The position numbers and the translations under genes are program-made. A stretch of DNA of 6,537 bases from Oscillospiraceae bacterium (GTDB taxonomy: Bacteria; Bacillota; Clostridia; Saccharofermentanales; Saccharofermentanaceae): the NCBI GenBank assembly GCA_902782985.1, contig CACZPC010000275.1, forward strand, positions 1 through 6,537, read 5' to 3'. The notes under the pieces were generated by a model that did no database searches, had not been told where the DNA came from, and was given only the letters and a program-made list of their open reading frames with translations. Positions 1 through 5,353 of the stretch are shown here, piece by piece; position 1 is the first letter of the stretch, and every line of letters starts with the position of its first letter.

Positions 1-6
1 CCGGCA

Positions 7-429
7 ATGGAAAACACCGACAGCTTTAATACAAAGGATCTTACTATCGAGCAAAAGGGCGAACTTACCTGTTCTTTAAGAGGTCAGGGCTGCAATTGCT
101 GCCAAGCGGTCATCATGGCATTTAAGGACGAGCTCGGGATTCCGGAACAGGATATCAGAAAGCTGGGTGCAGCATTCGGCGGAGGCATGGCTACGATGGA
201 AGCAACATGCGGAGCGCTCGTAGGAGCCGGAATAGCTCTCGGACTTATGAAATATGAAGATAAGCCTATAAGGAGCAATGCCAAACAACTGATCACCGAC
301 TTCAAGGAAATGAGCAAGGCCACATCCTGCAAAGATCTTAAAGGCATCGATACGGGCGTTATGCTTACCTCCTGCGAAGACTGCATGAAGAATGCCATAA
401 AGGCTCTCGCCTCTCAGATCCGGGACTGA
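7..429 (+). CDS. C_GCAxxG_C_C family putative redox protein
   Basis: This is a 140-residue cysteine-rich protein of the C_GCAxxG_C_C family, a group of small, presumably redox-active or metal-binding cytoplasmic proteins of anaerobes with no settled biochemical role. The family pattern is visible in order: a Cys/Gln segment (C29, C31, C32, Q33, corresponding to the usual GYNCAQ), then FGGGM (residues 57-61) followed by CGALVGA (68-74), then a late Cys block with C108 and C123xxC126. C22, C29 and C32 are extra cysteines beside the core set, so the protein has eight in total. There is no signal peptide or membrane segment. The ATG at 7 has only six bases before it, and these are also open in this frame, so no ribosome binding site can be seen and the true start may lie outside the window. 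The N-terminus before the Cys motif is already longer than I expect for the family, which makes a start at 7 plausible. The gene converges on the MetH-activation gene with 2 bp between the stops. Family assignment is confident; function is not known. Confidence 0.87.
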   Translation: MENTDSFNTKDLTIEQKGELTCSLRGQGCNCCQAVIMAFKDELGIPEQDIRKLGAAFGGGMATMEATCGALVGAGIALGLMKYEDKPIRSNAKQLITDFKEMSKATSCKDLKGIDTGVMLTSCEDCMKNAIKALASQIRD

Positions 430-431
430 TA

Positions 432-1010
432 TTATCCCTTAAAGCCGATGATCCCCGTCATGGACTTCATGGGATGCATGAAGTTACTTTCGTCGAGCTT
501 GATGCCGATCTTCCCGATCTCGGGCATCAGATCGAATATCTCCCTTTGCATCGACAGGGGAACATCACCGTATCCCGGAGCGAATCTGAATGTCTCATCC
601 TTAAGTGCCAGCCTTTTCTGAAAAGCATTCGTCTCCTCTTCGATGAGAGCATTGGAAGCCGCATCGACAAGTACCATCCTTGACTGATCGGTCTCCCCGA
701 GCCTTGCTATCCGCGAATCTGTCGCACTTCCCAATGTGGATACCAGGATGCAGAGATTATCGCTTTGACCCTTGGTGAACATCTTCTGAAGAGCTCCGTA
801 AGAAATACAAAGAGGGGCATCGGCCGAATATGACCCATCCTCCTCTTTGATAAGCTTTATAAATCTGTATACGAACTGCGGACGGGCATATCTTCTTGCT
901 TCTTTGATCGCATCTTCGACCATTTTGATCTGAGCTTCATCAGGTTCTCCCTTAAAGCCCAGATATGCAAGAGTCCTCTTAAAGAGATGGTCCGTGTCCC
1001 GTTCAGGCAT
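432..1010 (-). CDS. Stand-alone vitamin B12-dependent methionine synthase activation-domain protein
   Basis: This 192-residue protein matches the C-terminal reactivation (SAM-binding) domain of cobalamin-dependent methionine synthase MetH. In MetH that domain binds S-adenosylmethionine and supports reductive methylation of cob(II)alamin that has become oxidised. The diagnostic segment is FRFAPGYGD (residues 141-149), equivalent to the RxAPGY SAM-binding motif of E. coli MetH. It is followed by a C-terminal IGIKLDESNFMHPMKSMTG-like stretch (about 168-186), matching the family's LTES..M.P..S.SG ending. The middle region (about 88-128, STLGS, then VLVDAASNALIEEE) also fits. At 192 residues it is much smaller than the roughly 330-residue E. 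coli domain and carries no homocysteine, folate or cobalamin module, so it must act in trans on a MetH encoded elsewhere, as described for split MetH systems such as that of Thermotoga. Its ATG lies 1 bp after the HIT stop codon and has only a weak A-rich leader with no GGAGG, so translational coupling to HIT is likely. No metH is in the window. Confidence 0.9.
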   Translation of the reverse strand: MPERDTDHLFKRTLAYLGFKGEPDEAQIKMVEDAIKEARRYARPQFVYRFIKLIKEEDGSYSADAPLCISYGALQKMFTKGQSDNLCILVSTLGSATDSRIARLGETDQSRMVLVDAASNALIEEETNAFQKRLALKDETFRFAPGYGDVPLSMQREIFDLMPEIGKIGIKLDESNFMHPMKSMTGIIGFKG

Positions 1011-1011
1011 A

Positions 1012-1353
1012 TCAGATCATCTTTTCGGTGAGCTTGATGCCGCCGATAACATGATAATGCACATGCATTACAGTCTGACCGCCGTCCTCACCGCAGTTAT
1101 TGATGACCCTGAAACCGTTATCAAGTCCCTTGATCTTTGCTACTTCGTCGATCGCCTTGATGACCTCACCCATGTAAAGTGCACCTTCATCGGATGCAGC
1201 CATATCACGGATGTCATCGAAATGCTTCCTGGGCACGACAAGTGTATGCACGGGAGCGGCAGGCTTTATATCGTCGAAGCAGTATACATATTCGTTCTCG
1301 TAAACCTTGGTAGAAGGGATCTTACCTTCGATGATGTCACAAAATAAGCACAT
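1012..1353 (-). CDS. HIT (histidine triad) family protein, HinT-like
   Basis: This 113-residue protein has the full length and architecture of HINT/HinT-branch histidine triad proteins, cytoplasmic homodimers that hydrolyse purine nucleoside phosphoramidates and aminoacyl-adenylates. The triad HVHYHVIGG lies at residues 97-105 (H97, H99, H101). By homology the middle histidine, H99, is the nucleophile. The preceding GQT (92-94) and the N-terminal CxxCDIIEGKIPS (C2, C5) are typical, and the CxxC resembles the structural zinc ligands seen in some bacterial members. LVVPRKHF (38-45) is also a family hallmark. The start at 1353 is chosen because AGGAGG lies 8 nt upstream; the out-of-frame ATG at 1360 is too close to that site. 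The gene begins 18 bp after the alaS stop and is followed after 1 bp by the MetH-activation gene, so it is the middle gene of a leftward operon. Identity is very secure. The physiological substrate is not known, but alaS context makes alanyl-AMP a reasonable candidate. Confidence 0.96.
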   Translation of the reverse strand: MCLFCDIIEGKIPSTKVYENEYVYCFDDIKPAAPVHTLVVPRKHFDDIRDMAASDEGALYMGEVIKAIDEVAKIKGLDNGFRVINNCGEDGGQTVMHVHYHVIGGIKLTEKMI

Positions 1354-1360
1354 GATTCAT

Positions 1361-1367
1361 TCCTCCT
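1361..1367 (-). promoter_or_regulatory. Ribosome binding site of the HIT gene
   Basis: The minus strand reads AGGAGGA here, a near-perfect Shine-Dalgarno sequence in the 18-bp gap between the alaS stop and the HIT start. Its AGGAGG core is 8 nt from the ATG at 1353, which decides that start over the ATG at 1360. It implies that HIT is translated independently of alaS, unlike the next gene downstream. Confidence 0.85.
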
Positions 1368-1371
1368 GATA

Positions 1372-4047
1372 TCAGAGCATCTTCTCGAGCTCTGTCTTGA
1401 CTGCCGCAAGAGCGTCGTCGATGCCTGCGGGATTCTTACCGCCTGCCTGAGCCATGTTGGGACGACCTCCGCCGCCACCTCCAACGACAGGAGCTACCGC
1501 CTTGATAAGATTACCTGCATGAGCACCTGCCTTAACTGCACTGTCAGTAGCCATTATCACGATATTAACCTTACCGTCTACAGTCGAAAGAAGAGCAACG
1601 ACACCGTCACCGATCTTATCCTTCAGGGAATCGCCCAGATCTCTGAGTGAACCCATATCGACATTATCGAGCTTGGCGCTTAAGAGCTTGATGCCCTTAA
1701 CATCTACAGTCTGCTCCGTAAGATCGCCGAGAGCTTCCTTGGCTGCAGCGGACTTCAGAGAATCGATCTCCGAATTAGCTGCCTTAAGCTCAGCCTGAAG
1801 ATGCTCTATCTTCTTCAGGATGTCCGAAGGATTGGTCTTCAGGATCTTAGCTGCTTCATTAAGAGTATCTTCAAGATCCCTGTAATATCCGAGTACCGCA
1901 TCACCGGTAAGAGCCTCGATACGTCTTACGCCTGCAGCTACGCCGGATTCGGATAAGATCTTGATATTACGGATGACTGATGTATTGGATACATGCGTAC
2001 CGCCGCAAAGCTCTACGGAGAATGCTTCCTTATAGTCAGCTTCCGTATTTCCGCTGTTGCCCTTACCCATGGATACGACACGTACAGTGCCTGAGTACTT
2101 CTCACCGAAGAGAGCCATGGCGCCTGTCTTAGCTGACTCTTCAAGGCTCATCTCCTCTGTTACTACATCAAGAGATGCGGAGATCTCGCTGTTAACTATC
2201 TCTTCGACCCTTGCGATCTGGTCGGCCGTCATTGCCTGATCGTGAGAGAAGTCAAATCTTAATCTGTCGGGTGTTACAAGTGAGCCCTTCTGCTCTACAT
2301 GATCACCGAGGACAGTCTTAAGTGCCTTCTGAAGAAGGTGAGTAGCGGAGTGGTTCTTACATGTATCAAGCCTGTTTGCCTCATCGACCTTGAGATCGGC
2401 CTCGCAGCCTGCCTTGATCGAACCCTTGGAAACATAACCGGCATGACCTGTACGGGAATTGGGAAGATGGATAGTCTCGGTAACGGTAAACTCACCGTCG
2501 GGTGTCACGATGACACCCTTATCACCTACCTGACCTCCCATGGTGCCATAGAAAGGAGTAACGTCTGTTACGATAGTACCGTTCTGTCCCTCGGAAAGCG
2601 TATCGACAAGAGAATCTTCACCTGCTACGGCAACGATCCTGCCCTTGCCCTCGGTAGCCGTATAACCGATAAATGACGTCTTTATATCTTCCGAGAGCGA
2701 ATCAAAGATCGCATCGGAATTGGAGAGCTTAGCGGAGAAATTCTGATTATCTCTTGCCTTCTGCTTCTGCTCTTCCATAGCGGCCTTAAAGCCCTCTTCG
2801 TCTACCTTTAGGCCTTCCTCCTCTGCAAGCTCCACCGTAAGCTCGATGGGAAATCCGAAGGTATCGTAGAGATAGAATGCCTTCTTGCCGTCGATCGTAC
2901 CCTTGGAGGATTCGAGGATCTTTCTGAATTCCTTCATGCCGTTCTCAAGAGTACTCTCGAATCTATCGATCTCCTTGGTAAGTTCATTTATTACGAAATC
3001 CCTGTTCTTAACAAGGAGAGGATAGCTGTTGGCATAAACATCGATATAGATCTGTGCGACCTTGAGGATGTTTTCCTTCTTGAGGTTAAGAGCTCTTGCA
3101 TGTCTTACGGCACGACGGATAAGACGGCGAAGTACATAGCCTGCTCCCGCATTGGAAGGAAGGAGCTTGGCAGGGTCACCGATGAGCATTATGCTCGTCC
3201 TTGTATGATCTGCAAGGATACGCATGGATCTTGTAAGCTTTTCGTCGGAATCATACTTAACGCCCGATGCCTCCTCGATATAAGCGATGGCAGGTGCGTG
3301 AAGATCGATCTTATATACATCATCAAGACCGTTGAGGAATGCCAGGATCCTCTCAAGACCCCAGCCCGTATCTACGTTCTTCTGGGAAAGAGGAGTGAGA
3401 TGACCGTCCTGATGCTTCTCATACTGCATAAATACGTCATTACCGATCTCGGTATACTTGCCGCAATGGCATCCGGGACCGCAGTCAGGGCCGCAGTCAG
3501 GAATATCCTTTACGTAGAACATCTCACTGTCGGGACCGCAGGGACCGTACTCAAGTCCCCACCAGTTATCCTCGGCTGGAAGATAGAAGATATTCTCGGG
3601 CTTGAAGCCTGATTCGATACGATACTTGGCGCCCTCTTCATCTCGGGGAGCATTCTCGTCACCTGCAAATACGGTAGCCGCAAGATGATCCGCATCGAAT
3701 CCGAAAAGCTCGGTCAGCAGCTCGAAGCTCCACTGACATCTCTCTTTCTTAAAGTAATCTCCGAGGGACCATGAGCCCATCATCTCGAAGAATGTACCGT
3801 GGCTCTTATCGCCGACGGAATCGATATCATTTGTACGGACACAGCCCTGAACATTGCAGAGCCTTGTACCCATGGGATGCTTCTGTCCGAGGAGATAAGG
3901 CATCAGGGGCTGCATTCCCGCTACATTGAACATTACTCCCGTGGAACCGTCGGATACCAGCGATACCGCTCCGCAATCAACGTGTCCCCTGTCTATATAG
4001 AACTGCTTCCATGCATTTCTTAACTCATCTGAGGTGAACTTTCTCAT
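1372..4047 (-). CDS. alaS: Alanine--tRNA ligase (AlaRS), divergent form with Cys-rich insertion
   Basis: This 891-residue class II aminoacyl-tRNA synthetase attaches alanine to tRNA-Ala and removes mischarged Ser or Gly. It is full length (E. coli has 876). Catalytic core: motif 2 at about 68-100 (CVRTNDIDSVGD, then TFFEMMGSWSLGDYF), GPCGPDSE at 168-175, VDTGWGLERI at 225-234 and motif 3 GAGYVLRRLIRRAVRHAR at 301-318. Editing domain zinc ligands are intact: HSATH (H566, H570) and CGGTH (C681, H685). A predicted coiled coil lies at about 722-771 and the C-Ala glycine-rich segment GGGGGGRPNMAQAGG at 856-870. Differences from the usual bacterial form are the shorter motif 2 (NVQGCVRTNDID instead of QKCIRAGGKHNDLE), SHGTFFEM for RHHTFFEM, GWGLER for GMGLER, and a Cys-rich stretch at 184-196. 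The start at 4047 has AAAGGAG 10 nt upstream. It is the first gene of a tight alaS-HIT-MetH-activation set and is preceded by a hairpin leader. No T-box motif, common before clostridial alaS, is visible. Confidence 0.98.
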   Translation of the reverse strand: MRKFTSDELRNAWKQFYIDRGHVDCGAVSLVSDGSTGVMFNVAGMQPLMPYLLGQKHPMGTRLCNVQGCVRTNDIDSVGDKSHGTFFEMMGSWSLGDYFKKERCQWSFELLTELFGFDADHLAATVFAGDENAPRDEEGAKYRIESGFKPENIFYLPAEDNWWGLEYGPCGPDSEMFYVKDIPDCGPDCGPGCHCGKYTEIGNDVFMQYEKHQDGHLTPLSQKNVDTGWGLERILAFLNGLDDVYKIDLHAPAIAYIEEASGVKYDSDEKLTRSMRILADHTRTSIMLIGDPAKLLPSNAGAGYVLRRLIRRAVRHARALNLKKENILKVAQIYIDVYANSYPLLVKNRDFVINELTKEIDRFESTLENGMKEFRKILESSKGTIDGKKAFYLYDTFGFPIELTVELAEEEGLKVDEEGFKAAMEEQKQKARDNQNFSAKLSNSDAIFDSLSEDIKTSFIGYTATEGKGRIVAVAGEDSLVDTLSEGQNGTIVTDVTPFYGTMGGQVGDKGVIVTPDGEFTVTETIHLPNSRTGHAGYVSKGSIKAGCEADLKVDEANRLDTCKNHSATHLLQKALKTVLGDHVEQKGSLVTPDRLRFDFSHDQAMTADQIARVEEIVNSEISASLDVVTEEMSLEESAKTGAMALFGEKYSGTVRVVSMGKGNSGNTEADYKEAFSVELCGGTHVSNTSVIRNIKILSESGVAAGVRRIEALTGDAVLGYYRDLEDTLNEAAKILKTNPSDILKKIEHLQAELKAANSEIDSLKSAAAKEALGDLTEQTVDVKGIKLLSAKLDNVDMGSLRDLGDSLKDKIGDGVVALLSTVDGKVNIVIMATDSAVKAGAHAGNLIKAVAPVVGGGGGGRPNMAQAGGKNPAGIDDALAAVKTELEKML
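3476..3499 (-). repeat. 12-bp imperfect tandem duplication inside alaS
   Basis: Two adjacent 12-bp units on the plus strand, ggaccgcagtca and gggccgcagtca, differ at one base. On the coding strand they specify the repeated Asp-Cys-Gly-Pro units of the AlaRS Cys-rich stretch (around residues 184-191). The repeat is in frame and suggests local slippage or duplication as the origin of part of the insertion. Two copies are too few to exclude chance plus selection for Cys spacing. Confidence 0.55.
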
Positions 4048-4057
4048 ATCACGTAAT

Positions 4058-4064
4058 CTCCTTT
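4058..4064 (-). promoter_or_regulatory. Ribosome binding site of alaS
   Basis: The minus strand reads AAAGGAG 10 nt before the alaS ATG at 4047. It follows directly after the T-rich tail of the leader hairpin, so transcription must pass that hairpin for this site to be present on an mRNA that starts upstream. Confidence 0.8.
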
Positions 4065-4066
4065 AT

Positions 4067-4105
4067 AAACAAAAGCAAAGCGCGGCAGATCAACCCGCGC
4101 GCCTT
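4067..4105 (-). terminator. GC hairpin with T-rich tail: WYL terminator or alaS leader attenuator
   Basis: On the minus strand GCGCGG (4100-4095) pairs perfectly with CCGCGC (4085-4080) across a 9-nt loop and is followed by TTTGCTTTTGTTT (4079-4067), the form of an intrinsic terminator. A shifted register is also possible: AAGGCGCG (4105-4098) with CGCGCTTT-type bases 4084-4077, 8 pairs including one G-U, with a 13-nt loop. It ends only 2 nt before the alaS ribosome binding site, leaving no room for a normal alaS promoter after it. It therefore either ends WYL transcription with read-through into alaS, or acts as an attenuator on an alaS leader. The T tract is interrupted, so efficiency may be partial. 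Confidence 0.7.
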
Positions 4106-4117
4106 GTAATTTTACAA
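4104..4117. repeat. Perfect inverted repeat TTGTAA-N2-TTACAA
   Basis: Six-bp arms TTGTAA and TTACAA flank a 2-bp TT spacer on the plus strand. The repeat is AT-rich and lies just downstream of the candidate alaS -10 box and immediately upstream of the GC hairpin, so it would cover the transcription start. It could be an operator for a dimeric regulator or simply a product of local AT richness. Confidence 0.5.
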
Positions 4118-4123
4118 AATTTA

Positions 4124-4153
4124 TATATAAAAATCTATATGCACATTGTGCAA
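4124..4153 (-). promoter_or_regulatory. Candidate alaS promoter
   Basis: The minus strand has TTGCAC at 4153-4148 (-35-like) and TATATA at 4129-4124 (-10-like) with an 18-bp spacer; shifting the -10 to TTATAT gives 17 bp. Transcription would begin near 4117 and yield a leader of about 70 nt that contains the terminator-like hairpin. The region is very AT-rich, so chance matches are easy, and alaS could instead be read from the WYL promoter. Confidence 0.45.
4140..4152. repeat. Perfect palindrome TGCACA-N1-TGTGCA
   Basis: This is a 13-bp perfect dyad with 6-bp arms around a single central T. It starts 3 bp beyond the WYL stop codon and overlaps the -35 box of the candidate alaS promoter. Position and symmetry suit a repressor operator. 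It is too compact (1-nt loop) to be a good RNA hairpin. Confidence 0.5.
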
Positions 4154-4155
4154 TA

Positions 4156-5205
4156 TCAGCCGTTAAGAGCTCTTCTCAGGTATTCGCCGAACTTCTCCCT
4201 GATCTGAGCATCATCGATCTCCACCTTGACGCCGTCAAATGTATAGAGCTTAAACAGCTGAGTGAAGAGCGTCGGGACCGGACCGGCATCGAAAGAAAAT
4301 TCGATCACGCCCTTCTCGGGCTGATCCTTACCGATGCGCTTGATCTTTACGTCACCGGCAAATGCATTATATGCACGAAGAAGAGTCTTCTCGTCACCGC
4401 ATTTAAGCGTGATCGTTATAAGTCTGCTCTCCGATGAAGAGAAAGCATCGATGGAATTCTTTATGTACTTCTCGAGGATCTTGTCCCTGTCATCACCGCC
4501 GCCGTAATATGGGAGATCATAGCCGTAGACATATGACTTCATCCTGTCGACGCGGTATCTTCTGATCGACTTTTCAACATCGCCGCATTTCTCATATGCC
4601 TCATTATCCACCGCGATCAGATAGTAATAACCGCTCTCCCAGTCAAGGCCCAGAGCGGATACCGTCTTATCGGAAACGGCACGGAGCCCGCCGGCGAAAT
4701 TATATCCGTACTTAAAGCAGAGAGCCTGTCTGTTCTCTATTGCGGTCCTTATCGTATTGAGCAGGAACCTGATCTTGGTCTTAACGGTATTATCGTGAGG
4801 AATGAGGGACTTATAACCGGATCTGAAATAAGAAGGATAGAGCCTTTCGATCTTCTCGCAAAGCCCGGAATCGGTAAAAGGCGTCGTCCTTATGGCATCC
4901 ACTATAAGACGCGCTTCATCAAGGCTCAGTTCATAATCGACCTCGCCCCTCGTATACTTTCTCCCGCTCAAGTAGATCCACTCATCCCCGGGAGATACGA
5001 GTCCTGCCTCGACGGCGAATTCATTAAGTCTCCTGATATCGGCATATATGGACTTTCGTTCGAATTCCACACCGGTCCTGTTCGATAGATAGGACTGAAT
5101 ATCGGCCATTGATACCGAACTCGATTCATCATACGCATTTACGTTCTTGAGAAAATAATCATATAAAAGAAGCAGCTTGAGCTTGGCTTTCTCGGTATTG
5201 GCCAT
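4156..5205 (-). CDS. WYL domain-containing transcriptional regulator with N-terminal HTH
   Basis: This 349-residue cytoplasmic protein has the layout of WYL-family regulators. An N-terminal winged-helix region (about 7-64) carries a likely recognition helix at 49-64 (ERKSIYADIRRLNEFA). The WYL core follows at about 150-230, with LGLDWESGYYYLIAVD (185-200) and RRYRVDRM (215-222) matching the family pattern of an aromatic YYL strand followed by RxYRVDRM. A C-terminal WCX-like domain (about 258-345) comes last. WYL domains bind ligands, often nucleic acid or nucleotides, and control an attached DNA-binding domain; the ligand here is not known. The start at 5205 is chosen for GGAGG 8 nt upstream. 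The frame stays open to 5601, but that extension runs antisense into DUF1015 and has no family similarity. The gene is divergent from DUF1015 across 148 bp containing several dyads, and lies 108 bp upstream of alaS on the same strand. Autoregulation and control of DUF1015 are plausible but inferred. Confidence 0.93.
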   Translation of the reverse strand: MANTEKAKLKLLLLYDYFLKNVNAYDESSSVSMADIQSYLSNRTGVEFERKSIYADIRRLNEFAVEAGLVSPGDEWIYLSGRKYTRGEVDYELSLDEARLIVDAIRTTPFTDSGLCEKIERLYPSYFRSGYKSLIPHDNTVKTKIRFLLNTIRTAIENRQALCFKYGYNFAGGLRAVSDKTVSALGLDWESGYYYLIAVDNEAYEKCGDVEKSIRRYRVDRMKSYVYGYDLPYYGGGDDRDKILEKYIKNSIDAFSSSESRLITITLKCGDEKTLLRAYNAFAGDVKIKRIGKDQPEKGVIEFSFDAGPVPTLFTQLFKLYTFDGVKVEIDDAQIREKFGEYLRRALNG

Positions 5206-5213
5206 ACGTTTGT

Positions 5214-5218
5214 CCTCC
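5214..5218 (-). promoter_or_regulatory. Ribosome binding site of the WYL gene
   Basis: The minus strand reads GGAGG 8 nt before the ATG at 5205. It decides this start over the ATG at 5601, which would place 132 extra residues across the divergent promoter region and the start of DUF1015. Confidence 0.85.
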
Positions 5219-5226
5219 GATGGATT

Positions 5227-5244
5227 TGTACTTATAACAGTACA
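5227..5244. repeat. Inverted repeat TGTACT-N6-AGTACA, candidate WYL operator
   Basis: This is an 18-bp perfect dyad with 6-bp arms and a TATAAC spacer on the plus strand, 21 bp from the WYL start codon. It overlaps the possible -10 of the WYL gene, or its start site if the more distal promoter is used. This is the classic position for an autorepression operator. Binding by the WYL protein itself is an inference. Confidence 0.6.
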
Positions 5245-5276
5245 CCAGATTATGACTTCAAAAGCAATAGCCGCAA
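5231..5276 (-). promoter_or_regulatory. Candidate WYL promoter region, two alternatives
   Basis: On the minus strand one option is TTGCGG (5276-5271), a 16-bp spacer and CATAAT (5254-5249), giving a start near 5242 and a leader of about 37 nt. The other is TTGAAG (5261-5256), a 19-bp spacer and an extended -10 TGTTATAAG (5239-5231), which would leave a leader too short for comfort before the ribosome binding site. I favour the first for leader length, but neither is strong. Confidence 0.4.
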
Positions 5277-5281
5277 TTGCT
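5263..5281. repeat. Inverted repeat AGCAAT-N7-ATTGCT
   Basis: Six-bp perfect arms surround a 7-bp spacer, and two further bases pair on each side after one mismatch. It lies midway in the divergent intergenic region, overlapping the distal -35 candidate of the WYL gene and just upstream of the DUF1015 promoter. It could be a second regulator site able to influence both genes, or chance. Confidence 0.45.
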
Positions 5282-5289
5282 CTTTCAGG

Positions 5290-5318
5290 TCGAAATCTTT
5301 CGCGATGCGTGCTAAAAT
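5290..5318 (+). promoter_or_regulatory. Candidate promoter of the DUF1015 gene
   Basis: TCGAAA at 5290-5295 (four of six matches to the -35 consensus), a 17-bp spacer and an extended -10 TGCTAAAAT (5310-5318) form a good vegetative-type promoter. A start near 5325 gives a leader of about 30 nt before the ATG at 5354. The spacer holds a small dyad CGAAA-TC-TTTCG (5291-5302). Its position fits the divergent layout. Confidence 0.6.
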
Positions 5319-5353
5319 ACATATTACTTTTTATTATCTTAGAGGGGTCAACT

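Noticed and set aside
994..1347. 117-residue plus-strand open frame opposite the HIT gene
   Set aside because: It is antisense to a clearly conserved HIT protein, so coding on this strand is not supported.
1473..1482. Glycine-codon run near the alaS 3' end as a possible microsatellite or phase-variable tract
   Set aside because: It encodes the conserved glycine-rich segment of the AlaRS C-terminal domain with mixed codons, not a pure repeat.
3100..3612. 170-residue open frame on the plus strand opposite alaS
   Set aside because: It lies wholly antisense to conserved AlaRS catalytic sequence, has no recognisable domain and no convincing ribosome binding site.
4063..4096. Alternative alaS promoter TTGATC with TATAAA overlapping the hairpin
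   Set aside because: The -10 would overlap the ribosome binding site, so transcription would begin after it and the message would lack the AAAGGAG.
4048..4155. T-box riboswitch before alaS
   Set aside because: No T-box core of the GGGTGGNACCGCG type is visible, and the 108-bp gap is too short for a typical T-box leader unless it extended into the WYL gene.
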